Below are positions 42,798-51,999 of a DNA stretch of 64,000 nt, piece after piece. The stretch lies in assembly GCA_045110335.1 (NCBI GenBank), contig JBGCGB010000005.1, positions 10,612 to 74,611 of the forward strand, in the 5' to 3' direction. The first letter of the stretch is position 1, and the number at the start of each line of letters is the position of its first letter. The notes under the pieces are model-generated. The model saw only the letters and a program-made list of their open reading frames with translations, was not told where the DNA came from and made no database searches. A program made the translations under genes and the position numbers. The DNA is from CALBPI01 sp045110335 (GTDB lineage Bacteria > Pseudomonadota > Gammaproteobacteria > Steroidobacterales > Woeseiaceae).

Positions 42798-43547
42798 ATG
42801 CTGACGAATCCTGACCTATGGTCAAAACTACAAAGCTATAACATTGGCTATTCGAATCCTGATTTTAGTTTTGTCGATCGACTCGCGCGCGACAACGAAT
42901 GGTCAGAAGACTATGCGCAGCGCGCCATGATCGAGTACAAGCGGTTCATCTACTTGGCGCTGACTGGCAACCAGCCGGTGACACCGTCCGATGAAGTGGA
43001 TCAAGTTTGGCATTTGCATTTGCTCTATACGCGTGACTATTGGGGTGACTTCACAGCCATTCTCGGTCAACCATTGCATCATGGTCCAACGCCGGGTGGC
43101 GCAGCAGCGCGTGGGGACTACCGTACTGCGTACCGGCAGACCAAATTATCGTACCAAGCGGAATTCGATGAGCCCCCACCGATTGATCTGTGGCCTGCCA
43201 CAGCCCGACGGTTTGTGGACCCGATGCACTTTCGACGCGTCGATTTAAGACGCTACAACCTTCGAAAGAAACCAGCCGGCAGAGCCATCGCGACATCAGC
43301 GGCAATCGTGGCAGGGTTGGCGGCGACGTCCGCGTTAGCGCATGATAGTTTGCGTAGTGGCGAGGGTTTTGTTGCCTGGCTGGTGCATGTCTTGGAGTCT
43401 CACCCACTTATCGTAGCCAGTGTGTTTTTCCTTTTTGTAGTCTTGTTGTTTTTGTTGAGTATTTTTCTTCGGGCTAAACGATGGAATAACTCAAACAGCG
43501 GCTGTACAGCCTGTAGTGGTTGTGGAGGCTGCGGGGGTTGCGGATAG
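42798..43547 (+). CDS. Glycine-rich-domain (GRDP/TIGR04222-like) membrane protein with Cys-Gly tail
   Basis: A 249-residue protein. The N-terminal soluble part (residues 1-150) holds YAQRAMIEYKRFIYLALTG and SDEVDQVWHLHLLYTRDYWG; the VDxxWHxHxxxT motif is characteristic of the glycine-rich-domain family. Two hydrophobic segments follow (AIATSAAIVAGLAATSALAH and PLIVASVFFLFVVLLFLLSIFL). The protein ends in a Cys-Gly repeat, CTACSGCGGCGGCG. GGAG sits 7 nt before the ATG. Similar bacterial proteins end in Gly/Cys-rich tails; the function is unknown. The tail could bind metal or be a modification site. Confidence 0.8.
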   Translation: MLTNPDLWSKLQSYNIGYSNPDFSFVDRLARDNEWSEDYAQRAMIEYKRFIYLALTGNQPVTPSDEVDQVWHLHLLYTRDYWGDFTAILGQPLHHGPTPGGAAARGDYRTAYRQTKLSYQAEFDEPPPIDLWPATARRFVDPMHFRRVDLRRYNLRKKPAGRAIATSAAIVAGLAATSALAHDSLRSGEGFVAWLVHVLESHPLIVASVFFLFVVLLFLLSIFLRAKRWNNSNSGCTACSGCGGCGGCG

Positions 43548-43602
43548 CGTGGTTGCGATGTCTCGATTTTGGCCTAACGTCGTCGAAGGGTTTTGATGTG
43601 CT

Positions 43603-44196
43603 ATGAAACCTGAAGAGCTAGGAAAAAAGTACGACAAGATCGCCGCATGGTGGCATGAGCAGCACAGAGACGGCGACTACGGCATCTCGCAGATTGAGAA
43701 TGCGTTGAAGTTTCGCACCGAAGGCGGCAGCGCACTGGATGTGGGATGCGGCGCTGGCGGTAGAGTAGTTCGGGCGTTGCAGTCTAGAAACTACGAAGTA
43801 ACCGGTCTTGACGTGTCGTCCGAGATGATCAAGTTGGCGTCCGAGAACCACCCTGAACAGCGCTTCATCCTTCAAGACATTGGTACCTGGGTACCCGCAG
43901 AAACATTCGACTTTGTGGTCGCGTGGGATAGTCTCTTTCATGTCCCGTATCTTGAACAAGCATCAGTGATCACCAAGCTCTGTCGATCGCTGAATGGCGA
44001 TGGTGTATTGGTCTATTCTTTTGGCGACGCCATCGGCGAGCATACTGACGAATGGAGAGGCGACACTTTCTACTATAGCTCGCTCGGTGTTAACGAGAAT
44101 ATTCGATTGATTCTTAAGAACGGACTGAAAGTTCTGCACCTGGAGCTGGATCAGTATCCCGAGAAGCATGTGTACTTGATTGCCCAAAAGCGATGA
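43603..44196 (+). CDS. Class I SAM-dependent methyltransferase
   Basis: A 197-residue cytoplasmic enzyme. SAM-binding motif I is ALDVGCGAGGRVVRALQ (about 45-62), motif II VTGLDVSSEMIKLA, and later FDFVVAWDSLFHVPYLEQ. The final strand KVLHLELDQYPEKHVYLIAQK is typical of the fold. The small-molecule type is likely; substrate not predictable. Lies alone between the Cys-Gly membrane protein and an orphan membrane protein, same strand. Confidence 0.9.
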   Translation: MKPEELGKKYDKIAAWWHEQHRDGDYGISQIENALKFRTEGGSALDVGCGAGGRVVRALQSRNYEVTGLDVSSEMIKLASENHPEQRFILQDIGTWVPAETFDFVVAWDSLFHVPYLEQASVITKLCRSLNGDGVLVYSFGDAIGEHTDEWRGDTFYYSSLGVNENIRLILKNGLKVLHLELDQYPEKHVYLIAQKR

Positions 44197-44293
44197 GCTA
44201 ACTCCGCCGGGCTAATTCTGTCGAGAAGATCTCAAGTCAACGCTCCTCGCGTTATTGTTTTGTCAAGACACCAAAAAGACAGAGGGTCAAAGT

Positions 44294-44893
44294 ATGGATT
44301 TTTCTTTTGCACGCACCTTAAAGGTCACGGCCTTTTTGTTGTTACTTCTTGCAGCGACACAAGCGCTATATACGGGTCTATACATCGCAGAGATCAGTGT
44401 GCCTCGTCAATTCGTATGGGGACTGGAGTGCCTACTGTTTACTATGCTCGCCGCTTTTGCAGGTGCGGCTTTGGCGCAGGCAAAGTGTAACCATTTGGGA
44501 TGGGCTGCGATCGGATTTAGCTCGGTACTCAATATCATACAAGTCAGTGTCGGACTGACGATGTTCGGCCCGTTTCGCGAGGTGGCCGGTCAAGTTGACG
44601 GCGTGGCGCCCGCGGCCGGTGCCGTCGTCGCCTTCTCGTTTATGGTTTATTACACCGCCAAGTTTCTGTTGGGCTTAGCTGCGCTTGTGTTTGGGCTGTC
44701 CAAGATGAAAGTCGGTGGTAAGAGCTTAGGCGGTTTGACGGCGCTTGTGGGCGGTGTGGCGCTACTAGCTAACGCGACCCTGATTGTTTTCGGCCGTGGT
44801 AGTTTCTTGCCATCTCCGGTTGCCGGTGGCACTGGTGTCGTTGCGACTTTGCTTCTCGCCGTTTGTTTGGCCACTGATACGCGGAAAGACTAA
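44294..44893 (+). CDS. Hypothetical polytopic membrane protein
   Basis: A 199-residue protein starting MDFSFARTLKVTAFLLLLLA at 44294. There are about six hydrophobic segments (near residues 8-28, 40-60, 65-90, 105-130, 145-165 and 178-195), with a low-charge loop between. No recognisable catalytic motif. Codon usage and composition look genuine and there is no competing frame. I do not recognise the family. A 13-bp palindrome (TCCTGTAACAGGA) lies 6 nt after the stop. Confidence 0.7.
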   Translation: MDFSFARTLKVTAFLLLLLAATQALYTGLYIAEISVPRQFVWGLECLLFTMLAAFAGAALAQAKCNHLGWAAIGFSSVLNIIQVSVGLTMFGPFREVAGQVDGVAPAAGAVVAFSFMVYYTAKFLLGLAALVFGLSKMKVGGKSLGGLTALVGGVALLANATLIVFGRGSFLPSPVAGGTGVVATLLLAVCLATDTRKD

Positions 44894-45165
44894 TCGGGTC
44901 CTGTAACAGGATTGCATCGATCTATCTAGTCACGATGCGTCAGTACACAGCCGACTGCATTGCCAGTAGCAACTAGCCGGGTCCAGAGACGGGCCCTGCG
45001 TTTCCAGAACGGGGTAAAAGCCGGTTTATCCATAGACTTGAGCGTGTCGATGAACCTCGCGGAATGAAGGGTTTATCTGACAGAAAACACGTTTTGATCG
45101 AATCATGAGCCAATATCCGGCTGAACCCGGTTGTAAGAAGTACAGACACTTCAAGAGCAACCGAA

Positions 45166-48100
45166 ATGAAACAAACGTATCGACCACTCATCGCCATCGG
45201 TTTCCCACTCATGCTGGCCGCTTGTGGAGGCGGTGGTGGCGACGACTCCAGTCCAATCGATGATACTGGTGGTGGGCCGGCCACCCCGGCGATCTCCATC
45301 GGAGATGCGACGATCGAAGAGGGAAACAACGGTTCAAGCTCGCTGACCTTTGGTGTGTCGCTTAGCGGCACGTCGGGGAGTGATGTTATGGTCGATTTCT
45401 CGGTGATCGGTGTTGAGGCTGACGTAAGCGACTTCATTGCGGCTTCGGGCACGTTGACGATTCCTTCTGGTCAAACCGCCGGATCGATTGATATAGCGAT
45501 TCTTGGAGACACCGAGATAGAGCGTGACGAGTCTTTCGCGGTCGAGCTGGCTAATCCGGTCAATGCCACGTTGGCAATCGATACTGGCAACGGCACGATA
45601 ATCAATGATGACTTTTCGCTGCTATCTATCGGGCCAGCGACAGTTATGGAAGGCGATGAGGGCGTGTCGCCAATGACCTTTTCGGTAACCGTGGATCGTC
45701 CTGGCATCGACGAGATTAGCGTTGATTACGCGACGTCCGATGCGGCTGCATTGGCCGGTAGCGACTACGCGGCGGAGACCGGCATTCTGACGATTCCCGT
45801 GGGCGATACGGAGGCGACTTTCATTATCGATATTGTTGGTGATGATGAAGTGGAAGCGGATGAGCAGTTTGTCATTAACCTGCTCAATGCCTCGTCCAAC
45901 GCACGCATTGCTGAAGACGAAGCGACTGGTCTCATTGTGAACGATGACTTAGTCAAGGTGTCCGTAGGACCGGGCGGTGTGATCGAAACAGATGTTGGCG
46001 TTCGAAGCGTCGCTGTACCGTTATCGCTGGATGCGCCGGCTTCGTTGGATATTGCTGTCTCGTTTCAAACCAGTGATGTCACGGCACTATCTGGTAGCGA
46101 TTACACAGCGCTTGATGGAATGATCACCGTCCCGGCGGGTGAAACGATGACCTCTATTGAGGTCGATGTGATCGGCGATACTTCAGTCGAATCCAATGAG
46201 TTTTTCCTCGTCACATTGACGAATGTCGAAGGGCCCGGCGTTCTTGATCAAGACGTCGGCATGGCGACAATCATAGACAACGACGATCCAGAGGCCTTGC
46301 CGACCTTGTTTGCCCAGCCAGCGGGCGTAACGGAAGGTGACGCTGGCACAACCAACATGCCGTTTCTGTTCTTGCTGAATGAGCCGGTGCCGGGGGACCT
46401 GCAGTTTGACATCCAGACCAACGCGCAAACCGCGACCAGTGGAGTTGACTATGAAGATATCATGACGACCATCACCATCGAAGAAGGTGCTACCAGCGCA
46501 CTGATCAATGTGACGGTGATCAATGATACCGAAGAAGAAGCCGACGAGTCATTTGTGTTGACCGTTTCGAATCCAAGCATTGAAGTGCAGATCCCTATCG
46601 TGAATGTTATTGGCACCATCGTCGACAACGATAGTCCGGACGAAGAGCTGCAAGCACGTGTCAGTATCGCTAACGCAGAAGCTGTAGAAGGCGACTCCGG
46701 TTTTACTGATCTAGCATTCACCGTCGTCCTCAGTCAGGCCGTCGCCACATCGGTTACATTCGACTATGCGACTGAGGAAGGATCTGCCATAGCCGGTGTT
46801 GACTACAACGCGGCGAGCGGCCAAGTCACTCTGGCAGCCGGCAGTGTTTCTCGTACGATTGTTGTGAGCGCAATCGGCGATACGTTTTCCGAAGATGATG
46901 AGACGTTTTTGGTCCGGTTGAGCAATCTCTCAGGTGATGCCGAGTTTGAACGTAGTAGTGCGATTGGCACCATACTGACGGATGAGGCTTTGCTGCGCTT
47001 AAGAGTCGCTGATGCCGGTGATCTGGAAGGTAATGATAGTGACACTGAGCAACGTTTCGTTGTGTCATTAGATGCGCCGGCATTGAATACCGTCAGTTTC
47101 AATTATGAGACAACAGACGGCACAGCAATCGCGGGCGAGGACTACATCGCAAACAGTGGCTCTTCGCAGATCTTGGCAGGCGTGACCAGCACCGAGATTC
47201 CGGTTGCCATACTTGCCGATACCGAAAATGAACCGGACGAAACCTACACCGTGACCCTGACTAACGTATCGGCCAACGCGGTGGTACAAGATGCGACGGC
47301 AATGGGTACAATCGTCAATGATGACGGCACGCCGGGTTGGCAAACACCGACGACGTTGGGCGGCGGTTTTGACTATCATCGTATTGCGATGCATCCCGAT
47401 GGCAATGGTGCGGCTGTACTCATTGGTGCGACCGATCCGATAACGTTCAACAATCCCGTGTTAGTCGCACGGTTTTCGAATGGCGCGTGGCTCGACCCTG
47501 AGCCAACGGGTGGATCGTTGCGAATCGGATTCGCACAAGACCCTGCCGTTACGATGCTAGATAACGATCGCATTCTGGTTGCCTGGCCGACGCGGAGCGA
47601 AGTTCAGAGTGCGTTGTACGATGAAACGGGAAACTGGAACTTACAGACGCTTTGGAATGAGCAAGGGTTCTTTGTGGATCTCGCGAATGATGCATTGGGC
47701 AACGCCGCGTTAGCGTTCGAGGGTGATGGTAGCAATGTCGATCCCAGCGACATTCTTCGTGATTCTTTCGATGCGACAACCGAAACCTGGGTTGGCATTG
47801 AGGTTGCCGAGAACGACGATACCGGAAGAGCCAGTGAGCCGTTGATAACAATGGACGATGACGGCAACCGACTGATTTTCTGGAGTCAGGTGTTCAGTGA
47901 CAGCGCACTTAACGGTTACTACTACAATTACTTTGATGCTCAAAGCGCGAGCTGGAGTGGCCCGATACTCATCCCGGAGTTGCTGTTTTCCAGGAATGCT
48001 TTTCTCGATCGTCTGCAAGACGGGCGCCCGGCATTGATCACGCAGATCACCAGCGGTGCTGATAGCGTTATCGAACTTTGGATTTTCGATCCGGCAACAA

Positions 48101-48597
48101 TGAGCTGGTCTTCTACCGGTAGTATTCAATCAGCCGCTGGCGAAAATGCGGTGCTGCCGAAGTTTACCGAGGCTGGGGACGGGACTATAGTTGCGGCGTG
48201 GTTTCAAGAGCGAGAATCGGCTAGTTACGACATCTATGCCAATCGTTATGACCCCACAACGGAGACATGGGGTATACCGCAGTTGCTCGAAAACGTGGAC
48301 GGTAGTGCCAACCCGCTCGATACCGGTCTTGATGTTGCCGCCGATTCGACAGGTAACGCTATACTGGTTTGGTCCCAGAACGTCGCCCCCAGCGGTTCTT
48401 TTGACTCGCGTATTCGGGCCAGCCGATACACGGCAGCTGATGGTCTTTGGTCGCCGCCGGAGCAGATTGATGACGACGATGTCAATGAGGCGGCTATCGA
48501 GCCACACATCGGTATGGACCGCGCGGGCAACGCGATTGTGATCTGGTTCTACGAGGGCATTCGGGAATATGGGGCAGCGCGGTTCATCGCGCCGTAA
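45166..48597 (+). CDS. Large Calx-beta repeat lipoprotein with C-terminal propeller-like repeats
   Basis: A 1143-residue surface/periplasmic lipoprotein: signal and lipobox MLAACGGGGGDD, then six Calx-beta repeats of about 110 residues from about residue 40 to 720. Each has an ATVMEGDEG-like start and ends with a D-x-D or NDD Ca-binding turn (for example NGTIINDD, TGLIVNDD, GTIVDNDS). The last 420 residues hold about eight W-centred repeats (GWQTPTTLGGG, GAWLDPEPTGG, TGNWNLQTLW, TETWVGIEVAE, ASWSGPILIPE, MSWSSTGSIQ, ETWGIPQLLEN, GLWSPPEQID). Most are followed by a strand ending in an xxGNAxxxW-like motif, suggesting a beta-propeller. Upstream of the sigma/kinase pair by 71 nt. Likely calcium-stabilised; adhesion or sensing is inferred. 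Confidence 0.88.
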   Translation: MKQTYRPLIAIGFPLMLAACGGGGGDDSSPIDDTGGGPATPAISIGDATIEEGNNGSSSLTFGVSLSGTSGSDVMVDFSVIGVEADVSDFIAASGTLTIPSGQTAGSIDIAILGDTEIERDESFAVELANPVNATLAIDTGNGTIINDDFSLLSIGPATVMEGDEGVSPMTFSVTVDRPGIDEISVDYATSDAAALAGSDYAAETGILTIPVGDTEATFIIDIVGDDEVEADEQFVINLLNASSNARIAEDEATGLIVNDDLVKVSVGPGGVIETDVGVRSVAVPLSLDAPASLDIAVSFQTSDVTALSGSDYTALDGMITVPAGETMTSIEVDVIGDTSVESNEFFLVTLTNVEGPGVLDQDVGMATIIDNDDPEALPTLFAQPAGVTEGDAGTTNMPFLFLLNEPVPGDLQFDIQTNAQTATSGVDYEDIMTTITIEEGATSALINVTVINDTEEEADESFVLTVSNPSIEVQIPIVNVIGTIVDNDSPDEELQARVSIANAEAVEGDSGFTDLAFTVVLSQAVATSVTFDYATEEGSAIAGVDYNAASGQVTLAAGSVSRTIVVSAIGDTFSEDDETFLVRLSNLSGDAEFERSSAIGTILTDEALLRLRVADAGDLEGNDSDTEQRFVVSLDAPALNTVSFNYETTDGTAIAGEDYIANSGSSQILAGVTSTEIPVAILADTENEPDETYTVTLTNVSANAVVQDATAMGTIVNDDGTPGWQTPTTLGGGFDYHRIAMHPDGNGAAVLIGATDPITFNNPVLVARFSNGAWLDPEPTGGSLRIGFAQDPAVTMLDNDRILVAWPTRSEVQSALYDETGNWNLQTLWNEQGFFVDLANDALGNAALAFEGDGSNVDPSDILRDSFDATTETWVGIEVAENDDTGRASEPLITMDDDGNRLIFWSQVFSDSALNGYYYNYFDAQSASWSGPILIPELLFSRNAFLDRLQDGRPALITQITSGADSVIELWIFDPATMSWSSTGSIQSAAGENAVLPKFTEAGDGTIVAAWFQERESASYDIYANRYDPTTETWGIPQLLENVDGSANPLDTGLDVAADSTGNAILVWSQNVAPSGSFDSRIRASRYTAADGLWSPPEQIDDDDVNEAAIEPHIGMDRAGNAIVIWFYEGIREYGAARFIAP

Positions 48598-48668
48598 GTC
48601 AGGTAACTCATGTTAAGCTTGACGCACGTTGATGAGACCGGCTGCACCCGTTTTCTTGTGGAGCCCGC

Positions 48669-49256
48669 GTGCTGGCCGAACGAGAGGCTGGCTTGCAAGA
48701 TTCATCGGACATTACGAGGTTGTTGGCAGCAGCTTCTGAGGGTGATTACGAGTCTAACGATGCACTTTTTAGCGTCGTTTATGGCCAGCTGCGTGAGATC
48801 GCTCGTGCACAGCGACGTCGATGGGCCGGCAATCACACGCTGGATACGTCGGCACTTGTCAACGAAGCATATCTCAAACTCGCCGGCCATCAGCTCTCCG
48901 ATTTTAAGAATCGCGGGCACTTCTTTGCGACCGCGGCGAGAGCCATGCGTCAAGTGCTTATCAACTACGCCGAGCGTATGGCCAGCGCCAAACGCGGTGG
49001 TGGTGTCGATCACGCAACGCTTAGCGGCGTTGCCGGTTTGCCTTCGCATTCGTTCGAAGAACTGTTGGAAATCGACAGGCTATTACAACGCCTGGAATCT
49101 GAGAACCCCCGCCATTGCAGGCTATTCGAGTGTCGCGTGTTTGGCGGCATGACTATTGCCGAAACAGCGGATGCGCTCGATCTTTCGCCGGCCACTATCA
49201 AGCGTGATTGGGCGCTCGTCAGTGCCTGGATTTATCGAGAGCTGGGTGCCGAGTAG
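48669..49256 (+). CDS. ECF-type sigma factor, TIGR02999-like, GTG start
   Basis: A 195-residue sigma factor lacking region 1. The start is GTG at 48669, with GGAG at 48660-48663 only 5 nt upstream; no better start exists. Region 2: VVYGQLREIARAQRRRWAG and LDTSALVNEAYLKLAGHQL with FFATAARAMRQVLINYAER (a hallmark of this group). Region 4: HCRLFECRVFGGMTIAETADALDLSPATIKRDW. Members of this group are typically encoded with a Ser/Thr kinase instead of an anti-sigma factor; here the kinase starts 2 nt downstream, which makes phosphorylation-controlled activation a fair inference. Confidence 0.92.
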   Translation: MLAEREAGLQDSSDITRLLAAASEGDYESNDALFSVVYGQLREIARAQRRRWAGNHTLDTSALVNEAYLKLAGHQLSDFKNRGHFFATAARAMRQVLINYAERMASAKRGGGVDHATLSGVAGLPSHSFEELLEIDRLLQRLESENPRHCRLFECRVFGGMTIAETADALDLSPATIKRDWALVSAWIYRELGAE

Positions 49257-49257
49257 C

Positions 49258-51918
49258 ATGTTCATCTCTGAGCGCGCAAAAGATTTGTTTTCCGAATCGC
49301 TAGCACTTGATCCGGCGCTACGTATTGAATTTTTGACGACACAATGCGGCGAGGACAAGCATCTTTTTGATGAAGTGTCGTCGCTACTCGATGCATCCGA
49401 ACAATCCGAACATTACTTCAATGCCATGGTGGAGCAGGTAAGCCTTTCGGCGCTGACGAACATCGACGACGCTGTTCATGAAGGAAAACAGGTTGGCCAG
49501 TGGCGTTTGCTTGAGTGCATTGGGCGCGGCGGCATGGGTACTGTGTATTTGGCGGACCGCGCGGATCGGTCGTTTGACAAGAAGGCTGCGGTCAAGTTGC
49601 TGCCTTTCGGTATGGATGGAGCAGCTGCGCGCGCCCGGTTTGTTCAGGAGCGGCAGATCCTTGCAACGCTGTCACACGATAATATCGCGCGGCTGTTAGA
49701 CGGCGGTGTTACTGACGACGGTGTACCTTTTTTTGTGATGGACTTTGTCGATGGCACGCCGATCGATGTCTATTGCGACGAGTACAATCTAGATATTCAT
49801 GCTCGATTGCGACTAGCACTTGAGGTCGCCGAAGCTTTGCAATACGCCCATCGCAATCTCGTCATCCATCGAGATCTCAAGCCCAACAATATCCTGATCG
49901 ATGATACCGGCAGTGTGCGTTTGTTGGACTTTGGAATTGCGAAGTTGCTCAATGGCGGTGACTCGAGTGCTGATCTAACCCGGCAAGCCCTGAGGCCTGT
50001 TACCCCCGTGTTTGCGAGTCCCGAAATGCTCGCCGGAGAGCATGTCGATGTGACAACGGATGTTTACTCGCTGGGCGTTCTCATTTTCATGCTATTGACA
50101 TCGCACCTGCCGGTCTCTTACGAGGGAATGAGTCTTGCGGCGACGATTGAGCATGCAAGAACGACGATGCCGCCGCCGCCAAGCTTCCTTGACGCGCGTA
50201 TCGACCCGGATCTGGATGCTGTTGTTGGTAAAGCGTTGGCTCGAGAACCGGATCAACGCTACGAATCGGTGGAGAGCGTCGCGAACGACTTGCGTGCTTA
50301 TCTAGTTGGTCGTCCCGTGATCGCTCGAGAACCTACGTTGTGGTATCGGTTGTCAAGATTTGTCCGGCGAAACCGTTTCGCTGTCATCGGGTCCGGTGCG
50401 GTCTCAATGGCCATGCTGGGTATGGCTGGTATTGCGATGCACCAAGCAGATGAAGCAGCGATGCAACGTGATGCCGTGATTGCCGAACAAAGACGAACCC
50501 GAGCCAGTAACGAGTTTTTCGGTGGTTTAATCGATGAGTTAAACAATGAACCCATGACATCGCTTCAATTGCTTGATCGGGGTGCCAGTGTGTTGCAACA
50601 ACAGTATGGTAACGAACAGCCATTCATGGCGTATTCACTATACGAGTTGGCCAGACGTTACGCCCGGCTGAGAGAAACCGACAAACAAGTGGCATTGCTG
50701 GAACAAACGGTACGCGCTGCGGAGGCCAATCATGACCAGTCTCTCCAGGCAGCTGCTTTGTGCCGATTGAGTGGCGCGGTTTCAGCTAGAGACGGGGTGC
50801 GATCTTCCCAGTACTTTGCAGACGGACATGCATTGTTTCTGACTTTGGCGACGCCTTCGCTTGAGGCCAGCGTTGATTGTTTGAGGATGTTGGCGGTCAA
50901 TGCATCAAGCGAAGATGATCAGCAGGCCGCGCTCGACTATATGTTCGAGGCCAAGGCGATCATTGCTGAACACGGTGATGTGTCGGTAGACGTAGAGGGG
51001 CCTGTGCTTGGCTACATCGCGCATTTGTACTTCAAGCAGGAAGCGATGCCGCAAGCACTACAGACGCTTGATGAGACGCTTGATCTGCTCGATGCCAACG
51101 GACGAGGCAACTCGATGGGTTATCTCAGGGTCTCGGCGAACAAGGCCGTGACACTGAATGCTATTGGCCAAATAGAAGCGTCTCTGGCTGAATGGGAAAG
51201 TATCGTTCAGCGCCTGAGGATCTCGGGGTTTCGCCAAAGAGGCGCCGGTGGATTCTTGATTCAGTATGCCGATAGTCTCGCGCGCGCTGGACAAATGGAA
51301 AAATCGGTCGCTCTGCATCAAGAAGGATTGGCGATTGCACAAGAGGCCGGGGATCTGCGAAATGTAGCGTTTGCGGATTTGGGGCTGGCGCGCGGTGCGA
51401 TAGCGCAAGAACAATTTAATAAAGCGCTTCGACATCTGGATCAAGTAGGCGATTACGCTAATCAAGACCCTCACGCGGATGTGGCTGCCACCCGTGGCGG
51501 CAAGGTTTTGCGAATCAAGATCTATCGGAAGACGGGACAACTCGATCTCGCATTGGATTTGCTAAACGCATTGCTCGATGAGATTGGATATCCAGAGGTT
51601 AACCGTGGTCGCCAATTGTTGTCGACATTGATCGAAGCAGCCGAGCTGCATTCGGTTCGACAGGAGTTTGGTGTTGCCGAGCGCTATGCAGGTGATGCGA
51701 TTGATTTGATCACTGAGCGAGCTGTCGGCGACCCAATGATCAGTGTTGATGTAGGTCGCGCCTACGTGCATCGGGCAGAGATTCGTGCCGCTAGCGGAAA
51801 TCCGGCCGGAGCAATGAGTGATCTGGAAGTTGGCATCCCGGTGCTTTTGGAAAATCTGGGTAGCGATCACAAAGAAACGATTGCTGCACGTGGGCTGCTT
51901 GATCGTCTCGGGAACTAG
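49258..51918 (+). CDS. Ser/Thr protein kinase with membrane anchor and periplasmic TPR domain
   Basis: An 886-residue receptor kinase. Start ATG 49258 (MFISERAKDLFSESLALDPA), 2 nt after the sigma stop; the longer frame into the sigma gene is discarded. Kinase domain: GRGGMGTV (89-96), Lys113, HRDLKPNNILID (HRD 204-206), DFG (224-226), FASPEML; all catalytic residues present. A single membrane helix (374-394) is followed by a roughly 490-residue periplasmic part, probably TPR-like, with helical repeats such as YSLYELARRYARLRETDKQ and PQALQTLDETLDLLDA. Membrane orientation: kinase inside, TPR outside. Its partner is likely the upstream sigma factor. A terminator follows. Confidence 0.93.
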   Translation: MFISERAKDLFSESLALDPALRIEFLTTQCGEDKHLFDEVSSLLDASEQSEHYFNAMVEQVSLSALTNIDDAVHEGKQVGQWRLLECIGRGGMGTVYLADRADRSFDKKAAVKLLPFGMDGAAARARFVQERQILATLSHDNIARLLDGGVTDDGVPFFVMDFVDGTPIDVYCDEYNLDIHARLRLALEVAEALQYAHRNLVIHRDLKPNNILIDDTGSVRLLDFGIAKLLNGGDSSADLTRQALRPVTPVFASPEMLAGEHVDVTTDVYSLGVLIFMLLTSHLPVSYEGMSLAATIEHARTTMPPPPSFLDARIDPDLDAVVGKALAREPDQRYESVESVANDLRAYLVGRPVIAREPTLWYRLSRFVRRNRFAVIGSGAVSMAMLGMAGIAMHQADEAAMQRDAVIAEQRRTRASNEFFGGLIDELNNEPMTSLQLLDRGASVLQQQYGNEQPFMAYSLYELARRYARLRETDKQVALLEQTVRAAEANHDQSLQAAALCRLSGAVSARDGVRSSQYFADGHALFLTLATPSLEASVDCLRMLAVNASSEDDQQAALDYMFEAKAIIAEHGDVSVDVEGPVLGYIAHLYFKQEAMPQALQTLDETLDLLDANGRGNSMGYLRVSANKAVTLNAIGQIEASLAEWESIVQRLRISGFRQRGAGGFLIQYADSLARAGQMEKSVALHQEGLAIAQEAGDLRNVAFADLGLARGAIAQEQFNKALRHLDQVGDYANQDPHADVAATRGGKVLRIKIYRKTGQLDLALDLLNALLDEIGYPEVNRGRQLLSTLIEAAELHSVRQEFGVAERYAGDAIDLITERAVGDPMISVDVGRAYVHRAEIRAASGNPAGAMSDLEVGIPVLLENLGSDHKETIAARGLLDRLGN

Positions 51919-51948
51919 CTGCATCGCGTCAAAAGGGCGCCCACAAAA

Positions 51949-51973
51949 AAGGCGACGGTAGTACCGCCGCCTT
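51949..51973. terminator. Bidirectional rho-independent-like terminator
   Basis: AAGGCG (51949-51954) and CGCCTT (51968-51973) enclose an inner CGGT/ACCG pairing with an AGT loop and one mismatch. A run of six A lies on the left and CTTT on the right. Read leftwards, the stem is followed by a T-run, so it should terminate the minus-strand lipoprotein gene strongly and the kinase gene in the other direction more weakly. Confidence 0.85.
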
Positions 51974-51999
51974 CTTTGGCGTTCATTAGGACTTAAAGA

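Noticed and set aside
44899..44911. TCCTGTAACAGGA palindrome as a possible SOS box
   Set aside because: A LexA box needs CTGT and ACAG separated by about 8 nt; here the spacer is one base. Kept only as a note.
49156..49257. N-terminal extension of the TPR kinase into the sigma gene
   Set aside because: The first 34 codons lie inside the sigma factor in another frame and are not kinase-like; ATG 49258 directly follows the sigma stop.
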